Below are positions 53,847 to 64,000 of a DNA stretch of 64,000 nt, piece after piece; positions within the stretch are counted from its first letter, which is position 1, and each line of letters opens with the position of its first letter. The notes under the pieces are model-generated. The model was given only the letters and a program-made list of their open reading frames with translations, was not told where the DNA came from and made no database searches. This DNA comes from Trebouxia sp. TZW2008 (Eukaryota > Chlorophyta > Trebouxiophyceae > Trebouxiales > Trebouxiaceae), in the NCBI GenBank assembly GCA_002118135.1, contig BDIU01000376.1:1-64000 (forward strand), written 5' to 3'. Position numbers and translations under genes: made by a program.

Positions 53847-54641
53847 CTTGTGAGTCGGTTGCGCACCCTTGCAGATTGGTTGCACCTTGCAGTTGCTGCA
53901 GTAGCATCAACAAAGCTTGAGCGTTCCTCGAATGATTCGTAGCCACTGCAATCTGCAGTTAAAGTCTTTACCTGTGTCAGGGTCTGTGTTCGCTACTGCG
54001 CTATGGACAGCTTCGTTCGGCAGTTCTTCACGTTGGCACTTCAGGAGACGTTCAAGTGTCAAATCAATTCCTTTAACCGCTCGTCCTTAGTAAAAGTTTG
54101 ATTACCAAAAGCATTATCGATGCAATCATACCCCCACGAAATTTTGTTTTGCTGGCTGTTTTCGGGGGCTGCCCACGGACAATGACAAGTGCGAGTGGGG
54201 CGTCAAGTTGCGATTTCTGTTTGAAAGCACGTTGTGCCTGTTTCTGCACCAATACTTGTTGTCGCATCACCCTTTTCGCAGGCAAAATCCTCTGTACAGC
54301 CCACAAATTTAATGCTGCAGCAGTGTTTTTGTGTGGGCTGCCCCCTTAAAAAATAAAAATCAGGGCGAAGTACGGGGGTTGCCCGCGCACGGCCTTCGGC
54401 CGAACGCGGGTGAGGGGTCTTGCCCCGGGGCAGAGAGGGGGTGTAGAACCCTGATGCAATGACTACAGATCACACGCAGAATTGTTGCATAGTAAGCATG
54501 ACACTGAGCATGACTAACCCGCATGCTTTGCATGAAACGGCAAGGTCAAGCTGCACAACGCTGATGAACGCCGGAATCTCAGCGTGGAAACTGGTCTTGT
54601 GGTGCTGCGTAATTTGCTTCTGTTGTGGATGTTTGCATAGT
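53847..54641. other. Divergent intergenic region with an organelle-like insert
   Basis: This lies between the beta-helix gene (-) and the pirin gene (+). About 54090-54445 differs in style from its surroundings and is described separately. The rest has no gene. Confidence 0.5.
54090..54445. other. Compositionally foreign segment with G/C palindromes
   Basis: The segment contains TTTTCGGGGGCTGCCCACGG, GGGCTGCCCCCTTAAAAAAT and GGCCTTCGGCC followed by TTGCCCCGGGGCA. Mixed AT-rich and GC-palindromic text like this is common in organelle intergenic DNA of some trebouxiophytes. It may be an organelle-derived insert or the end of an unrecognised mobile element. No protein match was found. Confidence 0.4.
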
Positions 54642-56180
54642 ATGCTAGCCCTGTCCCGCGTAGTTCCTCATATCCCGTCGCGTGGCGATCCTTCCAACTC
54701 TCCCTCTGCAACGGCACACCGAAAGCTTGCTGGCGGCATGAACCGTGGATCTCTCCGCAAGATCCATCACAGTACGTACACCGCTTGCAGCTGCAACACA
54801 TCCTGTAAACGTTCAGCAGGCAGGCCGGCGTTGGGTTTCTTAGCCTTGCGGACAACGTTGTTGCATATGGCAACTGCTGCGATCGTAAAGGCTTGCTCTT
54901 GGTGCCGCAGGCTCCTTGCACCACATCAAGAGTGCGTGGTGGCTGGAGTCGTGGTTCCATTTCTCCTTTGCAAACTACTACAACCCTGCCAATATGAATT
55001 TCGGGGCATTGAGGGTCATCAACGATGATTACATCAAGGGTCCTTCAGGCTTTGGCAAACATCCTCACAGGGACGCTGAAATCTTTACATACATTGTTGA
55101 GGGCCAGCTCAGCCATGAAGATAGCATGGGAAATAAGGAAGCGTTGCCCAGGGGCTGTGTCCAGTACCTGTCTGCTGGCACAGGCATCACACATTCTGTA
55201 AGCTGCCTTTGCAATGCCCTTTTGAATGTTGCTCTGCTGATGTCTTCTGCAATATGCTTGCTTCTGTCGTGCTGGATCAATGCATGAGCAGCACGACCAT
55301 GGAGATTGATGCATTGCATTGATGGGTGCATTGATTGTGATTGACCTGCTATGCAGGAGTTCAATCATGACAAAGAGACTGTTAGGAGCTTGCAGATTTG
55401 GATGACACCTGACAGAAAAGGGCACACACCTCAGTATGGCAGTAACAGGTACACCAAGGAGGACAGGCACAATAAGCTACTGCTGATTTTGGGCGGAAAT
55501 AGGCCTGCGCCCAGCTGGCAGGGTATTGCACAAGGCAAAGGCATCAAGTTGCATCAGGTGTGTTGTACCTCTGACGTGATTGTATATGCGAGCCATCATC
55601 CAGCGTCTGAGCAGCAGCACAGGTCACTCTTTTGGCAAGGTGTCATAGTCTGCACATCTGCTCTGTGCCGGAATACCCTGCTGTGGCCAGCTGCAAGGCA
55701 TGCCTAGATTAATTTTGACCACCTGGTTCTTGTCATGCCTGACATTGCATTTGCATAACCCTGGCATTGATGCTATGACGCAGATAGTACCACATCACGG
55801 GAATGATGCCGAGTCCATGACATTCTGCTGCACAAGGAAGAGGTCATCAGTTGTTATGGGCTGGCATCATTGCCTCGCCCGGCAGTAGACAGTGTGACAT
55901 CTCTCACTCCCAATCGCTCCTGCTGATGATGCTGATCATGCAGGATGCCAATGTGTTTGTGTCAGAGAGCGAGGCTGGCACCAGCTTCTGCATTGACTTG
56001 GGTGCCAGGAGGCAAGCGTACTTGATATGCATAGAGGGCAATCTTGCTGTGAATGACGAAGAAATGATGACACGAGACGCAGCTGAGGCTGTTGCTCATG
56101 ACACAGAGCCAATGCAGCTGCACTTGAAGGCTCTGCAAAAGGGCTCACATTTCATGATCATTGAAATGGCCAAATCTTGA
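54642..56180 (+). CDS. Pirin-family cupin protein (YhhW-like)
   Basis: Four exons join in phase to 284 residues: 54642-54771, 54911-55197, 55357-55557 and 55944-56180. An N-terminal ~45-residue Ser/Pro/Arg-rich leader may be an organelle-targeting peptide. The first cupin has the bacterial YhhW pattern: WWLESWFHFSFANYYNPANM, GKHPHRDAEIFTYIVEGQL, then LSHEDSMGNKEALPRG and LSAGTGITHSEFN. The metal ligands are the His pair in HPHRD, the Glu of HEDS's neighbourhood and the His of THSE. LQIWMTPDRKGHTPQY follows, and the second cupin ends the protein. Bacterial relatives show quercetin 2,3-dioxygenase activity; eukaryotic pirins act as redox-sensing regulators. The role here is unknown. Confidence 0.9.
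55740..55802. repeat. Dispersed repeat pair, second copy
   Basis: See 48800-48875. It lies in intron 3 of the pirin gene. Confidence 0.6.
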
Positions 56181-57388
56181 TGGCATCTGATGCCATGCAA
56201 GCATTTCGGGCAATCGTCAGAACAAATGATGCTGCTGTCATTTTCATGTTGCTGCTGTGGATGGCAACAGCAGCATGTTATGGAAGCACTCAATGCTAGA
56301 ACAGCATGCTTTGGCATACCAGGCATGCTGCTGATCCCCATTTCATACGTGTTGACCAGGCTACAACAGAACAGTAGTTGGTCTAGTCAAATGGTGCTTA
56401 GGCTTGCAGCCTAATCCCTGCAACACAAGCGATGCAGCAGTCTGGCAGTGAGGGATTGGATTGATGATACAGTAACACAGTGGTGATGTGCTTTGGTCAA
56501 TGCCTTGCAGCTCAATACCAGGTCAACACTCTGCAGAACCATGCTGGGAAGCAGTGATTGAAGCTATGACAGCTGAGTGGCTGCAAAATATACAGTCATT
56601 TATTGACTGTTGGTGTGTTTTCACTGGCATATGTTATGCATTGGGTCAGTTCAGTGGGACAACAGCAGCTCTTCAAGCCACCAGCGCTCCAGCTTTGCCT
56701 GTATGCTCAGAGCAGTTGCTGCCTGCTATTTGCCCAACAGAAGCAAGATTGCTATGGTCTTGACTGTAAACAACGCCCAAGTTTTGCCCTTCATACAGGG
56801 GGCTGACCAAAAGCCATCTGTTGGGGTGCAGCGAAAGTTGCCGCGAGCAGCACTGAAGCTGCCTTGAAGGTATCCATCAGACCAGTCTTCAGCTCGTTGA
56901 CTGATGGTATTGCCATGGCACAATGTCCGTGCTCACCCCAGATGAATGTGAGCTGGCTGCATGCTGCATGTGAACGCCACATCAAAGTTTGCTGCTGTTC
57001 TTTTCCTTGTGATCAGCATCGGCATTCGTATGTTAACTGTCATCCTCTGTTAGCATCTCCTGCAATAACAGCACATCAAGAGTACAGACTGCAGCGACTG
57101 TCCCATGAACAGCTTGCATTCAACAATTGCTGATCAGCGCTTGTCTGGAAATGGTGACATGACCAGCCTGAGCTTAATCGCAAAGCTAAGCAGTATGTAC
57201 AACATCCCACAAAGCGGTGTATGCACTTTGCAAGCCCTGAGCAAAAGTGCACAAAGTGCAATGCGCCCAAGGATAGGTCTGCTTTGACTGGACTGAGTGT
57301 TCCAAGACTGATGAGGTTGTTTTGGCACTCAGTCAACATCAGAACGCCAAACCAATGATGCCTTGTGGATTGAGACATTCTGCACATA
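56181..57388. other. Convergent intergenic region, no gene seen
   Basis: This is 1.2 kb between the pirin and Hsp70-like stops. Short frames on both strands have no family features. Confidence 0.55.
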
Positions 57389-60300
57389 TCAAAATACAAT
57401 GTTTCCAAGTCTTGAATGCAACTTCACCTCGCCATCTGAAAAGCTGTCATCTGAGAAATTGTCGTCTGAAAAGGCATCATCTGAGATCCCTTGAGCTCTT
57501 GCCAATTCCTTGTCTTCTTTCAAGCGCTGCTTGGCATATGCGCGCATCAAGCTGGCCTGCCAGATGTCCATCACCATCACGTTTGACACCTGCCCCTCCA
57601 GAATGCCAGCCTGAACCGCTGCTCCTAATGCAACAGCCTGCACATATACATTGTACCACAACTTGGGTGTCCAAAGATTTGGAGAAAAATGGATTAAAGA
57701 CAAAAAAGGTGCCCGTCTACAGCACTCCCTGCCTTGTCTAGCAAGATGGACTGCTGCTATGCACATATCATTTGCACAGATGTGTTCAGACCAACACCGT
57801 GACCGTCCAATACAGAAGGCTTGCTAGGTTGCTGCAAGCATTGCACTTGGACTGATTCTCGTGTCCTAAAAACCAGGCATGCCTGTGTTGCCTTTGCAAG
57901 TGCTGGGAGCACACTGTGTCAACATTGCAATGTAGTTCACATGACGACAACAGCCCACAGACATGCACTCTTCCTTATTGCTGGCCTGGCTGCTACATGT
58001 ATAATCCATGACAATGACACAACACCAGGAAGGGAGTCTGAGACACCAGTCCTGAAAGGGTGAAAGAAGGCTTGAGGGCGGACCTCATCTGGCTGTACAA
58101 AGGTGGCAGGCTGCCAGCCAGTCATGTTCTGTACAAAGCGCCTGACAGCAGACATCCAGACGCATGCTCTCTACATCACGGGCGCTGATAGTACAGGGCT
58201 CTTGCGGTGCACAACAGAAGACAGTTGATTACAGGCCAAGACACACCTCGTCTGGCTGTACAAAGGTGGCAGGCTGCAAGCCGGTCATGTTCTGTACGAA
58301 GCGCCTGACAGCAGGCATGCGGGTGCCGCCCCCCACCAGCAGCACTTGACTGATGGGCGCGCGCTGCTTGGGCCGCAGATTGGCCTCTGGTGGCGGCACC
58401 TGCTTGTTGCTTTTGAGATACTGCTTCATTTGAGTCTCCTGATCATCCCGCGCAGTCCCCAGATCAATACCAGCCTGCATGCTAACAGCGACTGGCTATA
58501 GCTTGTTGTCATGCTGTGACATACATTGCAAGCAATAATACGCTTCAGCTGTTGACTCGAAGGACTCTGAGGTGGTTTGGGTTGTGTATGATGTGACCTA
58601 GAAGTTTGCTATGCATCATTTGCAGCATTCAACAAACAAAAGTAACCTGCATCTGCCTGCGCATTGCATGCAGCATAGAAGGCATGCATGGCCTGTGATG
58701 TCATCGCAATTTGCAACAGGCCAGTGTACTGCTATTTCTGATGCAGTGCTGCTCAGAAACTGTGGGGTGACAGATGACGTTGGTGTGTCAGAGTAGAGAT
58801 GACAACTGATTGCTTCAGCATGAAAGCTGCTTTGTGTAGCAGCCTCAGCCACGCCCAGGTTTCACATCATTCACACCAACATCTACAACTGATGTTGCAC
58901 TGAGGCAGACAATGAACTTGAGTATCAATGCACACACTTGAGCCTGCTCTGCGACATTGTGTGGAGACTGAACACTATATGCTAAGGTACCCAATGTGTG
59001 GCTGCACATTGCCTGATTGCTTTGCATGTCTGACATTCAGCATAACACAGTGCGTGTGAATGCTGACCTGCCAGCAGGCTTCATCCAGAGGAAGACAGAA
59101 AATCAGCACGGCAAAGAATATGTAAGCTAGCGTGTGCATGTTGTAGTCCAGCAGGCTTGATGTAGGGAGGTGTGAATGAGCATGATAGCTAGGGCACACA
59201 TCAGAGACTCAGCACAGCAAACATCCTGTGGCTAGTGTTTGTCAAAGGCTGAGCATAACATAGAGTGTGAAAATGTTGACTTGCTAGCAAGCTTCATCCA
59301 GAGGGGGGCGGGGACTCAGCCGAGCAAAGAACATGTAAATGGCAGCATATTCATCTTCACCTGACAGCAGGCTTGATCTAGAGGGAGGTGGGAAATGGCA
59401 TGACAACCAGTGCACATCAGAGACAGCACAGCAAACAACATGTGGGCTAGTTCATGTCGCAGGTTCAGCACAATGTGATGCGTATGAATGTTGACCTGCC
59501 AGCAAGCTTCATCTAGAGGGAGGCGCGCACGCTCAAACAGCTCCTGTGAAAGGTTCTCAAAGTCCTGCTGGCTCAGGACTGCTTCAATGGCTTTGCCATC
59601 ACGCCCCTTGAAGGGCATCCCAATCTTGACAGAATCCGTCTCTGACAGCCTTATCTGCAACGCGCCACTGTGAGAGCATGCGCAAGTCATGAACCCGCAT
59701 CTTCACCTATGCTACCTATGCATGCCAAGCTATATCATCTGTGACTACCTGCCTATGCTACCTGAGAAAGGCTGTCTGTGGTACAAATGGCGTCCGTACC
59801 TGTGCAATCTGTGGATGCCTGCCATGCAACACGTGTGTACATGAATGTCTCTAAGGACACTCAATATAAGGACACTCTCAATGTAAGGACAATGCCACTG
59901 GGAACCAAGCACTGCAATCTGGCTGCAATAACACTTCCGGGTGAAGGACAACTTGATGTAAGGACCTATTTCTTGGTAACACACGCAGTCATTGTAAAGA
60001 GAACTTACTGTACCTGCCTTCGCAACCTATGGGCGCCCGCCAATGCTGCCTAAGTACGACATACCTACCTACGCAAACCATATGTGTCTGCACATGGCTC
60101 ATGCTGCTGTCACTGCTATTGCTGTGGCGGTTGAAGCAACGCATTTGGCTTATGCTGGCTTGCAAACAATGGCAGCAGCATTTGGCGTGATGCAGAGCCA
60201 GAAGCAGTTTCAGACAGCAGTCATGCTATGGCACGGCAATAGTTGGGGTGAGTTTCAGAACACAGGTTCAGAACAGATTTGCGAGATGCATGTTGGAGAA

Positions 60301-63300
60301 GGATTGTGCAAAGCTCTCACCTTTGCCGCTTCAGCAGCAGACTTCAGCTGGGAAATCACTCCAGGATTTCTCCACTTGATCCCCTGAACGCAAGCAAGCC
60401 TGAGTCTGAGACCAAGGATGCAGACAAACAGAAATGTTTGTACACATCCTTGCACCTCGTTTCGGAGCGTGTTGGACAATAAAATTGGTTCAGCTCAAAA
60501 ACCTTGAGTCTGTCTGTGCATCAGGTCTGTTAATGTAGTGATCACACAGGGGCTTGTTGCTTGTCTGTTTGTCTTCAATGGAGGCTGCAACTTCTGATGT
60601 ATCAACTTCGACAAACAATGCGGCATGCACAATATGCAAGCATATGAGTCCCTGAGATGCATTCGTCAAATGCACAATGTGCCAGACGTGATATGCAAGT
60701 ACTTCAGAGTGTCTTTGCTGATGTGGATAGCATCGTAAGCCATTGATTGGAAGCCAATGCTGAACGCAAGACAAGCACACAAGCAAGTGCTGATTGCAAT
60801 AGGCCCAGCATATGCACAAAGCAGCTAGACAGCAACAGGTGTCAATGCAAGGTAGCCAAGGGTGTATTGCCAACAACCATCCAAATGACAGAATCAGACG
60901 ACCTGATTGCGCCAGATCTTTCTCAATATATAGAATTGAGGCTGTGTCTTTTGAAGGCAGATACAGGCATGCTGTTGTGCTGGCCATGAGGCACATCACG
61001 CTGTCACAAGGCGCTTTGCACGACAGTGTATACTAACTGACAGCCACATAGTGAAGCGATTGCACTGCTGCCAAGCTGCTTTGCATGGTGGTCTGTACGG
61101 ATTGACAGTCACTCAGTCAAGCAAGGTTTGGGAGACTCACCGCTGGCTTGAGAAAGTCCTTGATGAGCCAATCCACAATGAGGTTGTCAAAGTCATCACC
61201 ACCTAAACCACACATGCTGCCACTGTCAGCTGATCCTTGCATTCCAAACAAAACAAAGACAGAACCCTCTCGATCATCGAAAAACATAGAAAACTGGGTC
61301 AGCCTGCAAGCAGCCTTTGCAGACTCATAGTCACAGCCAAGTTCAGCGTGGCCTGAACATGTCAGACTGTCAGCACAAGACGCCTGTCTGATATGCTTCC
61401 ATGCGCTGACATGAGGAAAGGGTCAGCAGCATTATATCAGCAAGCAGCTGGTGCAAGGCTGAAACTCAATTACCGAGATGAAGTGCAACATGAAAGCGCT
61501 GCTATGCAAGCCACCACAGCAGCAGCCTAGCCAAGCTGAGTACTTGTAGCCAGCATCATTGCAATCATTTGAATGCTGGCTAGTAAGGTTCCAGGACCCT
61601 GCTAGGTGTTTGCAAGTAGTAAACACATACTACAGCGGTGTACAGTAGGTGCCTTGAGCAAAGCATAACTGACTGAACATCGCCATCACCAAACGGCAGC
61701 TCATGCAGGCTGAGTACATCAAACTCTTGGTATAAGAACAGTCAATATAAGGACATTCTTGATGTAAGGACAGCGCAACAGGAACCAATCACTGCGTTCT
61801 AACTACACTGGTACTTCTAAGTAAGGACAATTCGATGTAAGGACATTTTTCCTGGCAACCAATGCAGTCGTTATATCGAGAGATGACAGTACAAGAGAAT
61901 GACACACAGTGCTTATTTACGGTAGGCACCTTGGGCAGCGACTACCTTGTTGGGTGTCCCCGCCAGTTGCAAGCTGAGTTTCAGTCACTGCCTGCACACA
62001 CTACAACGGTGTGAAAAGCGCCTCAAAGAGTGCATACCTAGTTGAGTGTCCCCTCCAGTTGCAAGCACCTCGACTGTCCCGCCACCCACTTCCAAGATGC
62101 TGATGTCATAGGTGCCGCCCCCTAGGTCCAGCACCAGCACTGTCTGATCCTCCTTCATGTCAATACCATACGCAAGTGCTGCTGCCACAGGCTCCCTGCA
62201 CATACACTGAACCGTCACTGACCACCACTTCTGGCCAAGGCTTTATGTCAGTACCATGTGCCAGTGCTGCTGCTACAGGCTCCCTGCAGATACACTGACG
62301 CAGATCTATTTGCGATCATGGGTAGGAGCTTCACATGGATACCATAAAATAGTGCTGCTGCAACAGCACATACACTGAAGCGGGTCTTTTTGTGATCATG
62401 TTCAGGAGCTACATGTCAATACCATATGCCAGTGCTGCTGCCACAGGCTCTCTGCACATCCAGTGACTTCTTGTTATTTGGACACTCAATGTAAGGATAG
62501 TCTTGATCAAGGACATTGCAGCTGGGAACCCAATCACAGCTTCCTGACTGCAGTGTTACCTCTCAGTGTGGAAAGCTCAAGATAGGGACCATCCCTTGGT
62601 AACCAAAGCAGTCATGATCAAGAGGAACTACTGTACATTGAACAGAATCTGAAGGTGATCTCGAACAGGGGCTCCACGTTGAAATTCAAACTGTATGACA
62701 GTGCTGCTGCCATAGGCTCCTTATGCATACATTGCACCAGAACAAAGCGCTGATGCTCAGCCTATATGCAGAAAACACAGGGCGCTCTGTGTAAGCACCA
62801 TATCTGCGACGCACAATGCACAGACAAAATGTTGTCAATGCAGCTTTGTCAAACAGCAGATGCGCATTTGTGTACCGTGCTTAGGCATTTCTGATCTATC
62901 ACAGAACTGTGTCTTGCTCTACACAATGATATCAAGTGCAAACGTTTGCATTCAACTTTGCTTTAGCTTGCATACAGTCTTTCCAAGTTGTGCAGCATTT
63001 GGAGTGATAAAATTTTGTGTCAAGTGGGGCATTGCCTGATGAGTCTGACAGTCTGCAGACCTGCAATCTTGCCCGCTGTTATTGTGGCATCCTTCTGATT
63101 CTCATCAAAGTATGCTGGCACCTGCAAAGAAATACAATAGTTGTTCACAATTGCAACTGCAAACGCAGGCAAGACCATGCCATTTCAGAAGTTTATGCCA
63201 TCCATGTGTCTTTAGAACAGGAGCAGCACTCAAGCTGACATTGACAGATTCTATGTGATCCATGCAGGAAGCTTTTCCATTGTTGACGTGGTGGTCAGTG

Positions 63301-64000
63301 TAGGCATCAAACTCGCTGGCAGGGCTGGCTTTAACAACACATTTATAGAGTCATCGCTTGTGTATGCACCTAGCAGAGTCACAGAGCCTCACCAGCAGGC
63401 ATGCAAATGATACCGACAATGGCAATGGCAATGGCAATGGCAGTGGCATGGCAATGGCAAGGGCAAGGGCAAGGGTAAGGGTAAGGGCAAGGGCAGCGGC
63501 AGCGATAAAGATAACGATAATGACAATGATATTGATGAGAATGAGAATGAGAATGAGAATGACGACAATGACAACGACAATGACAATGATAATGATAATG
63601 GCAATGATGATGATCTTGATCATGATCATGGTGATGATGATGTCGTCACAGGCATTGCTTGTGCATGCATCTAGCAGGGTTGTAGGATCTGACTGGCAAG
63701 CATGTAAACGAAGTTGGCAAAAACGCTCATACCGGCAGGGGCACGCAACTTACTGATATGACAGCCTTCTTGATGGAGGCATTGAGCACCTGCTCTGCAT
63801 GAGTCAACAACTGGGTGACAATTTGGCCTGACACCTCCTCAGGGTATAGCTGGCCTTCTGGCACGTTTGAACATTTTAGCACAATGTCACCATCTTCATC
63901 CTCTTCAAGCAGGTAGGGCACCTGTAGAAAGAAGTGTCAAGAACAGCCATCACTTGATCAAATTCTAGATTTGGTGAACAATATTGGTTGGTACAATTAA
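57389..64000 (-). CDS. Hsp70-like ATPase lacking a full substrate-binding domain, 5' end beyond the window
   Basis: Exons seen: 63921-63754, 63121-63061, (a short 3n+1 exon not found between 62200 and 63060), 62195-62038, 61202-61141, 60383-60321, 59654-59496, 58474-58247 and 57637-57389 (stop). Hsp70 nucleotide-binding-domain landmarks: [86 protein letters not shown], and [15 protein letters not shown]. After VSNVMVMDI the usual beta-sandwich substrate domain is missing; the protein ends within about 60 residues in a charged helix and a run of SDDxF repeats ([18 protein letters not shown]). It therefore resembles truncated Hsp70 relatives rather than a folding chaperone. A ~35-residue Lys/Pro-rich insert precedes ISQVLL. 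Introns are rich in junction echoes and MITE-like copies. Confidence 0.85.
58075..58165 (-). repeat. Junction echo of the Hsp70-like exon 58474-58247 (donor side)
   Basis: The minus strand encodes [20 protein letters not shown] plus Glu, then a donor-like GTCCGC, copying [20 protein letters not shown] at 58247-58310, about 170 bp downstream. Confidence 0.85.
59060..59395 (-). repeat. Three junction echoes of the Hsp70-like exon 59654-59496 (donor side)
   Basis: Copies of the exon end (LPLDEACWQ, donor GTCAAC at 59495) occur near 59067-59100, 59278-59312 and 59355-59392. The first two repeat LPLDEACWQ or a close variant with GTCAGC/GTCAAC. The third reads LPLDQACCQ before GTGAAG. Confidence 0.8.
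59855..60010 (+). mobile_element. MITE-like repeat, copy B
   Basis: CACTCAATATAAGGACACTC ... AATGTAAGGACAATGCCACTGG ... GATGTAAGGACCTATTTCTTGG ... GCAGTCATTGTAAAGAGAAC. It lies in an intron of the Hsp70-like gene. Confidence 0.7.
61732..61890 (+). mobile_element. MITE-like repeat, copy C (best ends)
   Basis: It starts CAGTCAATATAAGGACATTC and ends GCAGTCGTTATATCGAGAG. The reverse complement of the end, CTCTCGATATAACGAC, matches the start in inverted orientation (about 12 of 14), giving imperfect terminal inverted repeats. The style recalls non-autonomous pogo/Tigger-type elements, by inference only. Confidence 0.7.
62235..62745 (-). repeat. Four junction echoes of the Hsp70-like exon 62195-62038 (acceptor side)
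   Basis: The exon start with acceptor (ATACCATACGCAAGTGC ... ACAGGCTCCCTGCACATACACTG, 62163-62211) recurs near 62252-62298, 62338-62385, 62418-62466 and 62692-62740 with increasing decay. Confidence 0.85.
62470..62630 (+). mobile_element. MITE-like repeat, copy D
   Basis: GACACTCAATGTAAGGATAG ... GCAGCTGGGAACCCAATCACAG ... CCTTGGTAACCAAAGCAGTC, the same order and spacing as copies B and C. It is inserted among the junction echoes of the same intron. Confidence 0.7.
63412..63645. repeat. Compound simple-sequence repeat, purine-rich on + strand
   Basis: (AATGGC)n passes into (AAGGGC/AAGGGT)n, then (GATAAT/GAGAAT/GACAAT)n. Long frames on both strands are artefacts of the repeat. It lies in an Hsp70-like intron. 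Confidence 0.9.

Noticed and set aside
63351..63756. Long frames on both strands rich in Ile/Val, Met/Arg or Ser/Leu
   Set aside because: They are translations of a compound simple-sequence repeat inside an intron of the Hsp70-like gene.

Overview
The window is nuclear DNA of a eukaryote, most likely a green alga of the trebouxiophyte type. Its genes are split by many short GT-AG introns (a few GC-AG), use the standard code, and lie on both strands at high density. Plastid proteins are nuclear-encoded with N-terminal extensions (ribosomal protein S17, a calredoxin-like EF-hand/thioredoxin protein). Cilium-associated families (WDR54, UPF0193) are also present. I see no tRNA, rRNA, CRISPR array or bacterial operon.

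Layout. 1-430: AT-rich segment with an L10-like reading frame, possibly mitochondrial DNA in the nucleus. 622-1853 (+): 3' part of an unrecognised Lys/Ala-rich protein. About 2250-6844 (+): coiled-coil protein. 7687-9972 (-): four EF-hands plus thioredoxin fold. 10247-10618 (+): plastid S17. 11139-12881 (-): WDR54. 13382-14767 (-): UPF0193-like. 15171-17342 (+): VTT/TVP38-type membrane protein. 18020-27302 (-): three tandem copies of a gene joining a 2-oxoglutarate/Fe(II) oxygenase-like domain to a C-terminal ubiquitin-like domain, with decayed copies of the VTT gene's last exon between them. 27808-34174 (-): Sac1-type phosphoinositide phosphatase. 34225-34523 (-): 75-residue membrane protein. 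34694-37899 (+): glucose-6-phosphate 1-epimerase family. 38862-40582 (+): phosphopantothenate-cysteine ligase. 40739-50537 (-): MCM5, 17 exons. 51553-53846 (-): secreted beta-helix protein. 54642-56180 (+): pirin. 57389-64000 (-): Hsp70-like protein, 5' end outside the window. I rebuilt most exon structures by hand; for nine multi-exon genes the exon lengths sum to a multiple of three with compatible phases, which supports the models.

Two things stand out. First, the oxygenase-ubiquitin-like fusion is tandemly triplicated. Copy 2 looks intact, copy 1 has lost the HxD iron ligands but keeps its ubiquitin-like domain, and copy 3 keeps HxD but has a frameshift and a stop in the ubiquitin-like domain. 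Second, across six genes the introns carry one to several degenerate copies of the adjacent exon-intron boundary ('junction echoes'), at about 15 boundaries. This looks like recurrent local tandem duplication, which can create or lengthen introns and offers decoy splice sites.

Genes cover unrelated processes: plastid translation and redox/calcium, coenzyme A synthesis, sugar-phosphate metabolism, phosphoinositide turnover, DNA replication and cilia. There is no operon logic, but several divergent pairs share short promoters (274, 403 and 170 bp), and one same-strand pair is separated by only 50 bp, suggesting a possible dicistronic transcript.
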